A stretch of 64,000 nt of DNA from Cristatella mucedo. Taxonomy: Eukaryota > Bryozoa > Phylactolaemata > Cristatellidae. Location of the stretch: the NCBI GenBank assembly GCA_009760855.2, contig WPIO01000001.1, positions 13,083,001 to 13,147,000 on the forward strand, read 5' to 3'. The notes beneath the pieces were generated by a model. That model had not been told where the DNA came from. It did no database searches and saw only the letters and a program-made list of their open reading frames with translations. Below, in pieces: positions 11,020 through 20,624 of this stretch. The position numbers were made by a program, and so were the translations under genes. How positions within the stretch are numbered: position 1 is the stretch's first letter; each line of letters opens with the position of its first letter.

Positions 11020-11360
11020 AGAGTTTTTGAGAAACGGCTTTATTCCAAAGCGAAGCAGAAACGAAATAAAAAAATATAATTAATTTGTATAGCGCCCTAA
11101 GAGAACTCAGGCGCGCCATAGTCACTTATCCCAAGCTCCATCAGCATGCCAGTAGCCCCTTTTTTTCCGCCAAAGTCATGAAGCTCGAAGGATCCTGTAG
11201 CAAGAGCTGGCGAGGACCTGAACGATCCAAATGCCTGTGCGGTACACCTAGCCGGTGAACCGCAGAGAAGTGTCGGGAGTGTGGTGGGTGGCCCACCCCC
11301 TATACGATCGAAACATCTGGCTGGTTGCGGCGCTAGCGGGTCCAATTCATTGCCAAGCCC
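11020..11360 (-). repeat. 3' LTR of the gypsy-like element
   Basis: It matches 18205-18480 in the same orientation, in blocks such as CTTTATTCCAAAGCGA, CCTGTAGCAAGAGCTGG, GTGCGGTACACCTAGC and GGTGAACCGCAGAGA. On the minus strand it carries AATAAAG (about 11040), a polyadenylation signal where an LTR R region would have one. A SINE-A tail fragment (about 11075-11112) interrupts it. Its outer edges are not sharply defined. Confidence 0.65.
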
Positions 11361-11479
11361 CCTGATCTGCAGATCAATCTTTCGACGGCAAACTTTCGCG
11401 ATTGTTCACAACACGAAATCCGGAATTATCGACGTAGTGCGAATCTCTTCGAGAACGCATTGGGGCCGCCTCGAGTGAT

Positions 11480-11790
11480 GCCGTTGCATGCAGGAGCCGG
11501 CAGGTCATGCGTGGGTTCTGACTTAGGTACAAGTCTATCTGCCACATGCCGACGAACTCGTTAACCTCTACCCCTGACTCTGCAGCCCACGCCCGGCACA
11601 ATTCCCCGAGGCCTTTCCATGGTGCAGTGGGCTTCGCGTGGCTTCAAAAAGAGGGGTTGTCCAATTTCCAACACATCGCCCCCACTCCTGGCGGCAAATG
11701 CCTTTACAGTCCTGTGATTCCTTTCACCAACACTCTTCCCGGCCTGGTGGAACTCAGGTATGAGCTAAAATATATTTACGGAAAAATGTA
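11480..11790 (-). pseudogene. Gypsy-like integrase C-terminal part, decayed
   Basis: Minus-strand frames give GERNHRTVKAFAARSG, which contains the Glu of the integrase DDE triad in its usual ERNHRT setting. Next come KPREAHCT and RRHVADRLVP, resembling the small C-terminal domain that ends such polyproteins. Stops fall within it. The 3' LTR follows at once. Confidence 0.6.
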
Positions 11791-12085
11791 TTGTATTGTG
11801 CTGTTAAAAATACTGTATTTGGAGTGAAATTATATCGATATATTGAGCAGTATATATATTCTTGCATTGCTTATGGGAGCATTTAGTTTTTGTCTGACCG
11901 AATTGTCTGGATCGTAGACTGCATAAGTCCGTGCAGCGTGTTTGCACTTTTCTCTTATTTTTGCTTCGATAACGATGACATTATATTGTATTGTTTGCAA
12001 TTACATTAACGGCGTATTGTTTACAATGACAACATAAAACTATTGATTGTTAGCTGTGAAAATTGACACTACAGTAACAATATAT
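11791..12085. other. AT-rich stretch inside the gypsy-like relic
   Basis: It contains runs such as ATATCGATATATTGAGCAG and repeated ATTGTATTG-like words. It separates two integrase fragments, so it is probably a later insertion of unknown type. Confidence 0.35.
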
Positions 12086-12216
12086 AATTCATTTGCATAG
12101 CACCCTAAGAGAACTTTATCTCAATTCAGGGGCTTCACATATGCCTCCGGGCTCGAGCCCACAATCTCAGCCAGACCTCGGTCGAGCACCTTAACCGCTG
12201 GACAAAACCAGCTCGG
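12086..12216 (-). repeat. SINE-A, minus-strand copy inside the gypsy-like relic
   Basis: Plus-strand reading gives the reversed tail (ATAATTCATTTGCATAGCAC, then CCTAAGAGAACTTTATCTC), then GGGCTCGAGCCC (reverse of the B box) and CCTTAACCGCTGGAC (reverse of the A box). Confidence 0.75.
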
Positions 12217-12540
12217 TGTGTTATTATTTTGATGCCTGGCGGTATCCACAGTAGAATCTCAAACTTGCTAGACTAGAAACTCAATTGAGCTTGAGCAGAG
12301 CTTAGGTTTCCTCAATAGATGGCTAAAGCCCTCGCGTCTCAATTGCAATCCTCATCTGCTGCATAGTCGTGACACGGATTTCACTTTGAAACCTGGCGCC
12401 ATTGTCCACCAACAACTCACTTGGAGGCATTCTCTCTTTTTCGGAACACCTCCTGCAGATTTTGGAACAAGTGGCACCTAGCCTGTGGGTATTTGCCTTC
12501 ACAGTGGGAATCGGCTGTGACCGAAGTCTATATACACTCG
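12217..12540 (-). pseudogene. Gypsy-like integrase core fragment, decayed
   Basis: Minus-strand frames read VYIDFGHSRF (the first catalytic Asp region, usually written as IDCGPSRF), then VFRKRE, then PSELLVDNGARFQSE (the second catalytic Asp in VDNG). The matching N-terminal zinc part lies on the far side of LINE-A at 14090-14345, showing that LINE-A split the integrase. Confidence 0.65.
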
Positions 12541-13841
12541 AACGGGTCGTGGACCAGCTGAACTCGTATATCGAAACCTTACACCTTGCTAGTAAGTTCC
12601 AGTCTGGCTTTAGAGCTAATCACTCCACAGAGTCAGCATTGCTTCGGGTATACAACGACCTACTTAGGAATGCAGACATGGGTAGAGTGTCTCTGCTTGT
12701 TTTGCTTGATCTTTCGGCAGCTTTTGATACCATCGATCACAAAGTTCTTCTAGAGCGCCTCTCATCTCGCCTGGGCATCACTGGCACTGCTCTGCAGTGG
12801 TTCAGGTCCAATCTCAGTGGGAGACTCCAGAGTATTGAAGTGAATGGACAAAGATCATCTGAAGTACCTCTGAAATATGGAGTACCTCAGGGCTCAGTGC
12901 TAGGTCCGGTTCTTTTCACAGTTTATACTCTGCCTCTTGCTAATGTGATTGCCAAGCACAATGTAGGCTTTCACTTCTATGCGGATGACACTCAGTTGTA
13001 CCTTTGCTTTGATCCCTCCCAGCCTTCGAGCACCTCAAATTCTCTAAACTCACTTGCTGCATGCATTGATAACATCCGCACATGGATTGCAGCAAATTTT
13101 CTAAAACTTAATGATGATAAAACTAACTTACTAGTTATGGGCAAACCCAGTGCGATCCAGAGATTGGAAAGGCTGACTCTCAAAATTGGCTCTGCCAGCA
13201 TATCTCCTGTCGAATCAACTCGGAATCTAGGTGTCATATTCCAAAGCGACCTCTCGTTAGACGACCACATCAGCTCCACAGTCAAATCCGCCTATTTTCA
13301 GCTTCATAACATTGCTACAATTCGGGCTTGTTTAGATAAAGATACCACGTCCAAGTTAGTTCATGCATTCGTGACATCCCGTCTCGACTTCTGCAACTCA
13401 CTGCTTACTGGCCTACCAGCATGTGCGATCAGGCGATTGCAGCCGGTGCAAAACTCTGCAGCTAGGCTTGTCTGTCGTGAGTGTCGCAGTTGCCACATTA
13501 CTCCACTTCTCGCCGACCTGCACTGGCTACCAGTCAAGCAACAGATTGACTTCAAGGTTTTGTCGCTCACTTTTAGGTCCCTTCATTCTATGGCTCCAGC
13601 CTATCTGTCAGATATACTACCCCATCAGGCCAAGCATCGTACCACCCGCTTTTCGGAATCCAACAGTCTAGAAATACCTCATACAAACCTTAAATCCTTT
13701 GGAGACCGTGCATTTAGTTCATATGCTCCCAAAGCCTGGAACTCCCTCCCGACCTGCGTCAAAACATCCCCTGACCTGACCACATTTAAAAGGAACCTAC
13801 AAACACACCTATTTAGGACAGCATTTAGTGGGTCCCTGTGA
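12402..13841 (+). CDS. LINE-A reverse transcriptase (ORF2 C-terminal part)
   Basis: The open frame is 479 codons, but only about codon 48 onward (from roughly 12540) is LINE. The first codons read through older flanking sequence and are not part of the natural protein. RT motifs in order: FQSGFRANHSTESALL, LLDLSAAFDTIDHKVL (catalytic Asp), [20 protein letters not shown], and [11 protein letters not shown] (the YADD catalytic pair). A conserved C-terminal region follows: [58 protein letters not shown]. No stop interrupts it, making this the best preserved copy in the window. It lacks the endonuclease and so cannot transpose on its own. Confidence 0.85.
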   Translation: MSTNNSLGGILSFSEHLLQILEQVAPSLWVFAFTVGIGCDRSLYTLERVVDQLNSYIETLHLASKFQSGFRANHSTESALLRVYNDLLRNADMGRVSLLVLLDLSAAFDTIDHKVLLERLSSRLGITGTALQWFRSNLSGRLQSIEVNGQRSSEVPLKYGVPQGSVLGPVLFTVYTLPLANVIAKHNVGFHFYADDTQLYLCFDPSQPSSTSNSLNSLAACIDNIRTWIAANFLKLNDDKTNLLVMGKPSAIQRLERLTLKIGSASISPVESTRNLGVIFQSDLSLDDHISSTVKSAYFQLHNIATIRACLDKDTTSKLVHAFVTSRLDFCNSLLTGLPACAIRRLQPVQNSAARLVCRECRSCHITPLLADLHWLPVKQQIDFKVLSLTFRSLHSMAPAYLSDILPHQAKHRTTRFSESNSLEIPHTNLKSFGDRAFSSYAPKAWNSLPTCVKTSPDLTTFKRNLQTHLFRTAFSGSL

Positions 13842-14085
13842 TTCGTCCTTGATGTGCTTATGCGTGCTGACACTGTGCATGCTGCCACTAACCACATTTG
13901 CATGCTGACCCTATGCATGTCACCTATAACCATATTATTCATTTCGTTTGTTTTTCAAGCATGATTTTACTTACCATTCAATTGCATTTCACTTTACAGC
14001 AAATGTAAAGCACCTAGAGAGAGATTAAGTTCTCTGAGGGCGCTTTATCAAGTGAATTATTATTATTATTATTATTATTATATGA
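12540..14085 (+). mobile_element. LINE-A, 5'-truncated copy with open RT frame
   Basis: This non-LTR retrotransposon of the Jockey/CR1/L2 type has a reverse transcriptase, a 3' UTR of about 170 bases, a GAGATTAAGTTCTCTGAGGG tail and (ATT)n ending at 14085. It lacks the endonuclease, as expected from incomplete reverse transcription. It is inserted in the integrase of the gypsy-like relic. Only TATA is shared by the two flanks, so no clear target duplication is claimed. Confidence 0.85.
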
Positions 14086-14089
14086 GTTG

Positions 14090-14345
14090 AGGCAGGCTGC
14101 TCCTTTAAAATGTAAATGTGGAACGTCACACTCAACTCGTTGCCAGTTGTAATGTACCTCCAGGCTGCAGCGTTCCCACGTGGCCGGTGCACGGTCAATG
14201 CAGCCACATTGAGAACATGTCTCCACCACACTCTTGATGTCCTTATGGTGGATGCTTGCATCAGGAAAGCACAGGTGTACCAAGTAAAAAGTTTAGTCAA
14301 TGCCGATATGGTGCAGTTCGTGGTATGCCCTCAGATCGATGCTCG
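14090..14345 (-). pseudogene. Gypsy-like integrase N-terminal zinc region, decayed
   Basis: Minus-strand frames give AYHELHHIGID, then DIKSVVETCSQCGC: the paired His and paired Cys of the H2C2 integrase zinc finger. APATWERCSLEV and NWQRVECDV follow, leading toward the first catalytic Asp. The LINE-A (ATT)n tail follows immediately. Confidence 0.65.
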
Positions 14346-14900
14346 AGTCAGACATCAGTGTGCTCTGGGCAACGGCACAGCTGGTGTGTAACTGGCACTG
14401 GGGCTGGAGCATAACCAGTTTTGAGGCACAATAGTTGGCCGGTCGGTCTTGCTCTCTGCCGAGAGCACCGGAGATGCACAGATGCATCAATTATGCACTT
14501 AGACACTATACCTTTGAGCAGGAACAACCTCCGACGAACTAATGCTTCACCCATACCTCGCGTATGTGTTGGCTTGTCTCAATCCAGCAGAGATTTCAGC
14601 CATCCTTAAACAGTGGCTGAGTCGGTCAACAGCTCGACGTCTTCAAGGCTCCATAGCAGTGCCAAAGTGATGCCTTTTATCATGGCGTCTAGTTCTGCCA
14701 GATTGACGTGGGCAGCATCGTCTGGTTTGCGCAGCCACGGCACATCCTCTACGATGTCACCGTCAATCTTGCAGCAAGCTTCCACTGCCATACTGCTTGC
14801 ACCACACCAAAGCTGCCTCTGGAGGTATTTGGCACACTCCATCTTTCCGCCACAGGGTCTGCCTCAATAATGCCGAGTTTCAACTCGTCTGCCATAGCAA
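14346..14900 (-). pseudogene. Gypsy-like RNase H region, decayed
   Basis: The minus-strand frame at 14842-14606 reads WCGASSMAVEACCKIDGDIV, then AHVNLAELDAMIKGITLALL and VELLTDSAT. These are the D, E and D positions of a retroelement RNase H (first Asp changed to Gly in WCGASS). LVRRRL follows in another frame at about 14540. Several frameshifts. Confidence 0.7.
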
Positions 14901-14919
14901 CTACACCCGGGCTGACTGG

Positions 14920-15714
14920 CGAATCCTAATCTTGTGGGATGCACATCTGCTTTATGCAGCTGCAGGCTGATTGCAGCCAACCTGCAGCTAGAAAGTGTCC
15001 TGACAGCTGTCCACACCTGGAATACAGCTTCGGCTTGGCAGCATGCTTTGGCACAAAATCCAGCTCATTGCTGTGCTGCCATATCAGAGGGACCCTTCCG
15101 AAATACCTGTAGCCCCAAGATACGTCCACAATCCAAACTTTCAAGCTGCTTTGCCTCTAAGCCATAATTAGTTAGCAACCCCAGAACACTGTCGGTCGTC
15201 ACAATGTTGCTGTTTACCACTAAGTCGTCGACGTAAGAGTCTGTGCTGGCGAATGGCTGTCATTATCTTGGGAGCCACACTCTGACCGAATCCCAGCCGC
15301 GTTAGACAGTAGCAACGACTGCTATATTCAACCAGTTGCTATTTCCATAGAGACTGATTGACACGGATTTCCAGATATGCCTTTTTTTCTAGGTCGAATA
15401 TACTCAGGTTGTCACCCGTCTTCCTCCATTTTCCAATCTTGTTGCGGCTTACATCACTTTGGACCGTGTGACTGGACACATATTGGTTAACCTCGAGGTA
15501 GTCCTTCACAAGCCTGACCTTCCCTTCGTTGTGCTGCACAACTGTCATGAGCGGAACCAGGCCGGTGGGCTTCCCATCACACGGCACCAGCCAGCCAGCC
15601 GTTGCTCCACTCCACTTCCATCTTGGAACTTCATCTCGTACTGGCTCAGAGACTTAGTAAGCAGCAGTCTGCTTTTCCAGGCACAGGCCACCCGGACTCT
15701 CCAACTACTTAACC
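14920..15714 (-). pseudogene. Gypsy-like reverse transcriptase region, decayed
   Basis: Minus strand in order: CDGKPTGLVPLMTVVQ (about 15585), KVRLVKDYLEVNQYVSSHT, NLSIFDLEKKAYLEIRVNQS (the RT palm, with the catalytic-Asp region changed), then LTRLGFG and VAPKIMTAI (about 15300-15260), and a connection block with CGQLSGHFLAAGWL (about 15010). Multiple frameshifts and stops. Confidence 0.7.
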
Positions 15715-15883
15715 GTGATGGCCCACGAGGCAAGGTGCCGGCTCTTCTCGACCGAGGTCGTGAGTTCGAATGTTTCAGTGGGGCGATCTCTTATCGCCAA
15801 CTGCAAATGGTGGTGACAGCTGGTAGGGCTCTACAACAGCTATATAGATGAGACTGTTAAATCAGCTAATATTTATTTATTGC
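15715..15883 (+). repeat. SINE-B, tRNA-derived
   Basis: The tRNA-like head carries the B box GAGTTCGAATG; the core is CTTATCGCCAACTGCAAATG with GGTGACAGCTGG. The tail is AACAGCTATATAGATGAGAC, then TGTTAAATCAGCTAATATTT. It separates the RT from the protease region of the gypsy-like relic, so it inserted later. Confidence 0.75.
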
Positions 15884-16089
15884 TTTCTGTGCATTGTCAC
15901 AGAAAGTTGTCGAGCTGTCCTTGTCCTCCAAGCACCAGGTCCTGCACTGTCGACCTAGACTTACAAATGGAAGGCCAGGCCGTCATGCCAGCTGCTGCTT
16001 GGCCTCCAACGACGCTCTGTCGTACCGTCTTCTTTGGTTTACTGCCTTTCACATGTGATGCATGCAAATTATGGCAGGCCTACGCAGGT

Positions 16090-16670
16090 GGGTCTTCAAA
16101 CTGGACAAACCCGTCTTACTCTGACTGCCATAGCCCAGCTGTGGGTTCCATGCCGAGCAGCATATCGTGCCCCGAGATGATTGTCAGCGACAAGACATTT
16201 CAGTTTCAGAGACGGCAGCGGTCCTCGTGCAACCAACTCCGTTATGCAGATGTGACAGTGCGGACAGTGCTCTCTCTGTTGTAGTCTGAATTATCGTCGC
16301 GAACGGCACAGAACGCTAGCCGACGAGCAACACAATCGCCAGTTTATTTCACCTACACAGGGAGCAGGGCGAAGCACTGCCCCTCTCGCCCACCGGAGTC
16401 CCCCGACCCCTTGTCAAAACAATCACCAATAGCACGTCCCGGCTGCTTACCACATCGAGTGTCACAGCCCACTCGTACAGCGATCAGGGGCAGTGTCGTC
16501 AATTAAATAAAACCACATCTGTAAATCGCGGTAGCTGGTTCTCGAGAAGCCCCTATCTCTCTTAGCCGATCGACCGAAAACAGCCAGTGTCCAATAAGGC
16601 CATTGAGTTCGGTCATTTAAAGTCACGTCCATTGTGGATAGTTTCGCTGATAAATGAGCGAGCAGGCTAG
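16090..16670 (-). pseudogene. Gypsy-like aspartic protease region, decayed
   Basis: A minus-strand frame near 16600 reads ALLDTGCFRSI, the DTG active-site loop of a retroelement protease. Further on, near 16190, ISGHDMLLGMEPTAGL resembles the conserved block before RT. The region between is broken by stops. Confidence 0.6.
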
Positions 16671-16739
16671 AGAAAAAGTTCGCATGCTCCCCTACTCCTT
16701 TTTTGGAGCGGACGAATTCCTTAACGGACAAGCTACTGC

Positions 16740-17165
16740 CAAATGAGAAGACGAAATAGTCTCTGTTTCCCAGGCGTGCATAGCGTTTTGGGCACATACG
16801 AGCCGTAGGCGAATATTCAAAGCAAAGCTGACACATTGTATCCTTGTGATTATCGGCAGAACTTGACAGTTTCATGTGCTTTGTTAACGCTGCCAGTGCA
16901 GCTCTCTTTCGTTGCTATGAGAGCGCTCGCCACCTCAGTGCATCTTGGGAGTTCGATATCTTCGACGGAACGTGCTGATGCCCCCAACTGCCTACTGACA
17001 TTATCGGACAGCCCGGCCAGGAATGCTCACTTCACCAGTGCCCTCGTTTCGCTTGGAGACACGAGCCTAGCATGCCGTTCCAAGTGCTACGAGTAAATGG
17101 CAACAGATTCACCTCTCTTCAGCCGGCGCGATACCAGCTCTTCATAGGTGCAGAAGCAATGGAGC
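16740..17165 (-). pseudogene. Gypsy-like gag relic with altered zinc knuckle
   Basis: Minus-strand frames read YEELVSRRLKRGESV, AFLAGLSDNVSRQLGASAR and ASALIATKE, a helix-rich gag C-terminus. CQLCFEYSPTARMCPKR follows: C-x2-C-x9-C spacing as in a CCHC knuckle, but the Gly-His pair is Ser-Pro, so zinc binding is lost. Confidence 0.6.
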
Positions 17166-17238
17166 GATAACGTTAGTTGTCAGCACTTTTTTCCACCCCG
17201 GAGCCCCCCCCCCTGCCGTATTGTACTCCTCGGTTATA

Positions 17239-18007
17239 GGACATTCCCCCTGGACGTTTCCCGGGACATTCCCCCCCCGGGTTAGGACATTTCCCTCCTA
17301 TGTTTGATGAACGTATAACTAAGAATATGTATATATATATATATACATGCTTAAATGAAGTTCATGCTCTATTAAAATAAGATCAACTCAGTATAATTAG
17401 AGGAATGGATGGATTAGGAAAGTTTCTAATTGAGTCTGCGGCGGCTGCTGCAGCGGCTTGCTACACAGTTTGGTCCCGTGGAAGTTATGCCCCGCTCGAC
17501 GCCTCCAGGCACGTGTTCGTACCCGTCAAAGCGGGCGCGTGCTACGGCGTGCCGCGAGTTCCTGCAAATGAGCGCGAAGCCTCAGGGGCCTACTGAGCAT
17601 AACTCGACCTTAAGAGATCCAGTTATGCTCTAACACGCACTAATTAAAGCGCAGAATACGAGCAAGGGTGAATTTAGGCGGCGGAGGCGCAGCCCGCCCT
17701 AAACCCTAAAATCTAAACCCTAAACCCTAAACCCTAAACCCTAAACCCTAAACCCTAAACCCTAAACCCTAAACCCTAAACCCTAAACCCTAAACCCTAA
17801 ACCCTAAACCCTAAACCCTAAACCCTAAACCCTAAACACTAAACCCTAAAACCTAAACACTAAACCCTAAAACTTAAACACTAAACCCTAAAACCTAAAC
17901 CCTAAACCATATACCGGGGAAATATCCTGTCCCAGGGGGGTATGTGGGGGGAAATGTCGGGGGGGGGGAAATGTCGGGGGGGGGAACGTTCAGGGGGGGA
18001 ATGTCCG
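17239..18007. mobile_element. Inverted-repeat unit around a telomere-like array
   Basis: The left arm (17239-17300) repeats GGACATTCCCCC, GGGACATTCCCC and GGACATTTCCC. The right arm (about 17917-18007) has the reverse words GGGGAAATGTC (twice) and GGGGGGAATGTCC. Between them lie about 350 bases of GC-rich DNA (17405-17690) with no motif I recognise and the CCCTAAA array. The whole lies between the 5' LTR and gag of the gypsy-like relic. It may be a foldback-type transposon, or a sequence patched in during break repair. Confidence 0.5.
17697..17909. repeat. (CCCTAAA)n plant-type telomere-like array
   Basis: About 30 tandem 7-base units. The centre (about 17715-17835) is perfect; both edges carry variants such as CACTAAA and CCCTAAAA. 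Read on the minus strand it is TTTAGGG, one base longer than the usual animal TTAGGG. Confidence 0.95.
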
Positions 18008-18204
18008 TATCCCACGGACAAATACAAGGCCAAGGGTCCACCACTGAGGAAGAGCGGCAGAAACGTTCCCGGTTTTCTAACTTCTGTATCTAAGCCACGA
18101 GTTGCAACTTCTCGAATCATTCACAAAGTCACCGCTGCCGTCGCATTGTGAGACAGGCAGTCGGTGAAACGTATACTCATACAGCTCATTCTTACGACAC
18201 CGAA

Positions 18205-18480
18205 AGTAGCTTGTTAAGAGAAATAGCTTTATTCCAAAGCGACGAAAAAAATCACACAACAAGCTCCGCCAGCAAGCTAGCAACCCCCTTTTTTAATCCC
18301 CGCCAAGTTGACGAAGCTCACAGAATCCTGTAGCAAGAGCTGGCACAAGAGCGCTCCAAACATATGTGCGGTACACCTAGCTGGTGAACCGCAGAGATGT
18401 GGGGGGGGGTGGCTGCTACATGATCGAAACGTCCGGCTGGTAGCGGCTCAAGCGGATCCAATACATTGCCGCACTTTCAT
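18205..18480 (-). repeat. 5' LTR of the gypsy-like element
   Basis: Direct-repeat partner of 11020-11360 (shared blocks listed there). The minus strand has GGAATAAAGC near 18230, matching the polyadenylation signal in the other copy. Divergence between the copies is substantial, consistent with the decay of the coding region. Confidence 0.65.
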
Positions 18481-20262
18481 CGTGCCAATATGGTAGATCC
18501 TCGAAGTACGCTTTTAAGCTGTCATTCTTGTCAAAGTTTGCTTCGTATTTCCGGGTAAGTTCGTATTCCTGTAATCGGTTACCTCATAAGAGAGCGGTGG
18601 CTCGCGCCAACAAGCCGCTGCAAGCTCATTGGTTCGGCCGGCAAACTCTTCTGTAGGCGGGCTCTTCCCCCCCCCACTACGATAACCCGCCTGGTGGCTA
18701 CCGGTATGGAGGATGTTGAGACGATCCCTGTCGTAGCGGTATGCCTAGCACTTAGTTTGAAAGTTTCTCTACTGGTAAGTGGCTCTGCTGCTTCTTATCT
18801 GGAGCCTAGCTCCCTGCTCAGTGGCCAGCTTTCGCTATTCGTAGCAGCTCTGACTGCGCCTCTTGGCCGCTTATTCGACGACTCTCCTCAAGTTGGAAGC
18901 GACTGGCGGTCAACGTGCCCTCTATTAATCTTACCGACTTCATACTTATGCTCGCTGGTCGTGCCTTCTTAGTCGTTTTGGTGGAGATTTTGCTTACCGA
19001 TTTCGCAGCTATCGCATTTGCCGTACCAGACGATGATTTCATTTCCAAAATGTTAGTGGCCCTTCGGGCCATCTCTATCCTCATAATAAAGCACTCTCGT
19101 TCGAAAAACCACATTAAGACTCTGGTCTGCTCCATAGCTGTTGCTGATTCCTCTTTTAGTCAAGCCGGTGGCTGGAATAAATGCTACTTTATTTTTGGCA
19201 ACCGAAGTGGAACTTGACGAATCTTTAGTTCAGATAAACAAAGTAGAGCATCCGCATGACCACTAAGAGCAAGTTTTTCGGCCGAGTAATATCTCTGGGT
19301 TTTACTGATGGGGTTTATTCAGAGAACTGTAGTAGAAGCCTATCGGTTGCAATCGCTCCGAATGCTTCTCCGGTGGTATGCAATGTATCTGCGACCAAGC
19401 CGGTGTGATAGTTGTAACGAAGGAACTGGCTAAGAATAGGCACTGTGTCACTGATGAATGCTCAAACTCACCATTGCTTGGGTTCTTTTTAGTTACTTTG
19501 AATGATGTAGATCGACTAACAAGCAAGTACGAAAAGGCGAGATGGAGAAGAGGGAGATCCTCCAGAATGCTTGCAATTCTTGTTAACCATTGGTACTCTT
19601 TACCCGGAATCTGTGCCCTGGTAGCTTGGCCTGCTACCGAATGAATAGAGCATGCCTCTCAGGCTTCTTTTTTGTCTCCCAATGGCAAATCCCAGCCTTG
19701 CAGTGGAGTAGCATATGTGCATTTCGTGTATTAGCTGTTATGCTGGGGATGGTGCAATCCGGCATTGTGATCCATGCATGGTGTAATTAGAACGGAGTGC
19801 AATACCCACATTAAGAGACACCAAAGCAGTTGCTGGTAAGTTTATGTTCCCTCAGAAGAAATTCACCACACTGCACAGCATCGATTCATGGAAGGCTAGC
19901 AGCTACTTATCAATCACCTGAGGTGTACCTACGTTTGTGCAACGGTTTGCCAAGAAGTACTGAGCTTATTCCTGACCTTATTGCCTTGCCAAGCAGTTGA
20001 GGGACTGAAGTTATAGGTACAGTATTTGCCGGTCTGCAAACCCCACACTACGATGGCTGCGTGCCCCCCTGTTCAGATCTAAGGGGGTGGCAGCAGCCCG
20101 TCCATCGGCATGTCTACTAGCAGCCTGTTTGATCCAGTATAACCAATCCGAATCTGTACCCACCACGTTTAGTTGCAGCACTTCCAGAATGTTCTATGCA
20201 TGTTGATGCCGCCTGTATCTACTGATGCTTTTGAATCACTCTTTTAATCTGATCCACCGCTT
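18481..20262. other. No recognised gene
   Basis: Overlapping frames of about 100 codons occur on both strands near 18694-19217 (one reads MLAGRAFLVVLVEILL on the plus strand). I recognise no domain and no clear exon borders, so a gene here cannot be asserted or excluded. Confidence 0.35.
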
Positions 20263-20274
20263 ATGACCCGCTTG

Positions 20275-20624
20275 TCAGGCTCAAGTCGTTTAGCTGTGCC
20301 TCTAACCAACCCCAAACCTTTGAGACCGGGTCTTCACTTCGTAGACTCCTAAAGACTACAGCCCACTCTGACTGACTTCACGAATCCCCTGGCTTGACGA
20401 CATTTAAAAAGAAGCAGAAAGCCCACCTGTTCTTCGCAGAATTTGCTCCACCTGTGTTAATTGTCCTTTTCGTGCTTATGTATGCGAACATTGTGCATCT
20501 TGTCATCAGCAGCAAATTGACATGCTTTCTTTCTAGCATATTTATAGTGCCTAGGAAGAAAGTAATTCTGTTAGTGTGCCTCGTAGATGTTTATTATTAT
20601 TATTATTGTTGTTATTATTATGGC
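20275..20624 (+). pseudogene. LINE-A 3' relic
   Basis: It starts with CTCAAGTCGTTTAGCTGTGC (as at 5633). It continues through a THLF-like end (AAAAAGAAGCAGAAAGCCCA) and a shortened 3' UTR, and ends in an imperfect (ATT)n run. Confidence 0.7.

Larger units (their letters stand above)
11020..18480 (-). mobile_element. Decayed Ty3/gypsy-like LTR retrotransposon with nested insertions
   Basis: Two direct repeats (about 11020-11360 and 18205-18480) bracket a minus-strand series of gag, CCHC knuckle, protease, RT, RNase H and integrase in the order of Ty3/gypsy elements. All coding parts carry stops and frameshifts. Later insertions interrupt it: the CCCTAAA inverted-repeat unit (17239-18007), SINE-B (15715-15883), LINE-A (about 12540-14085), SINE-A (12086-12216), and a SINE-A tail fragment inside the 3' LTR. 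Without these the element would be roughly 5 kb. Family placement rests on domain order and motif recall. Confidence 0.75.

Noticed and set aside
12992-13942. Minus-strand and alternate-frame ORFs across LINE-A
   Set aside because: Shadows of the RT coding frame.
17697-17909. True chromosome end or CRISPR-like array
   Set aside because: Unique sequence and the rest of the gypsy-like element continue on both sides, so it is interstitial. Units are 7 bases without spacers, so it is not a CRISPR.
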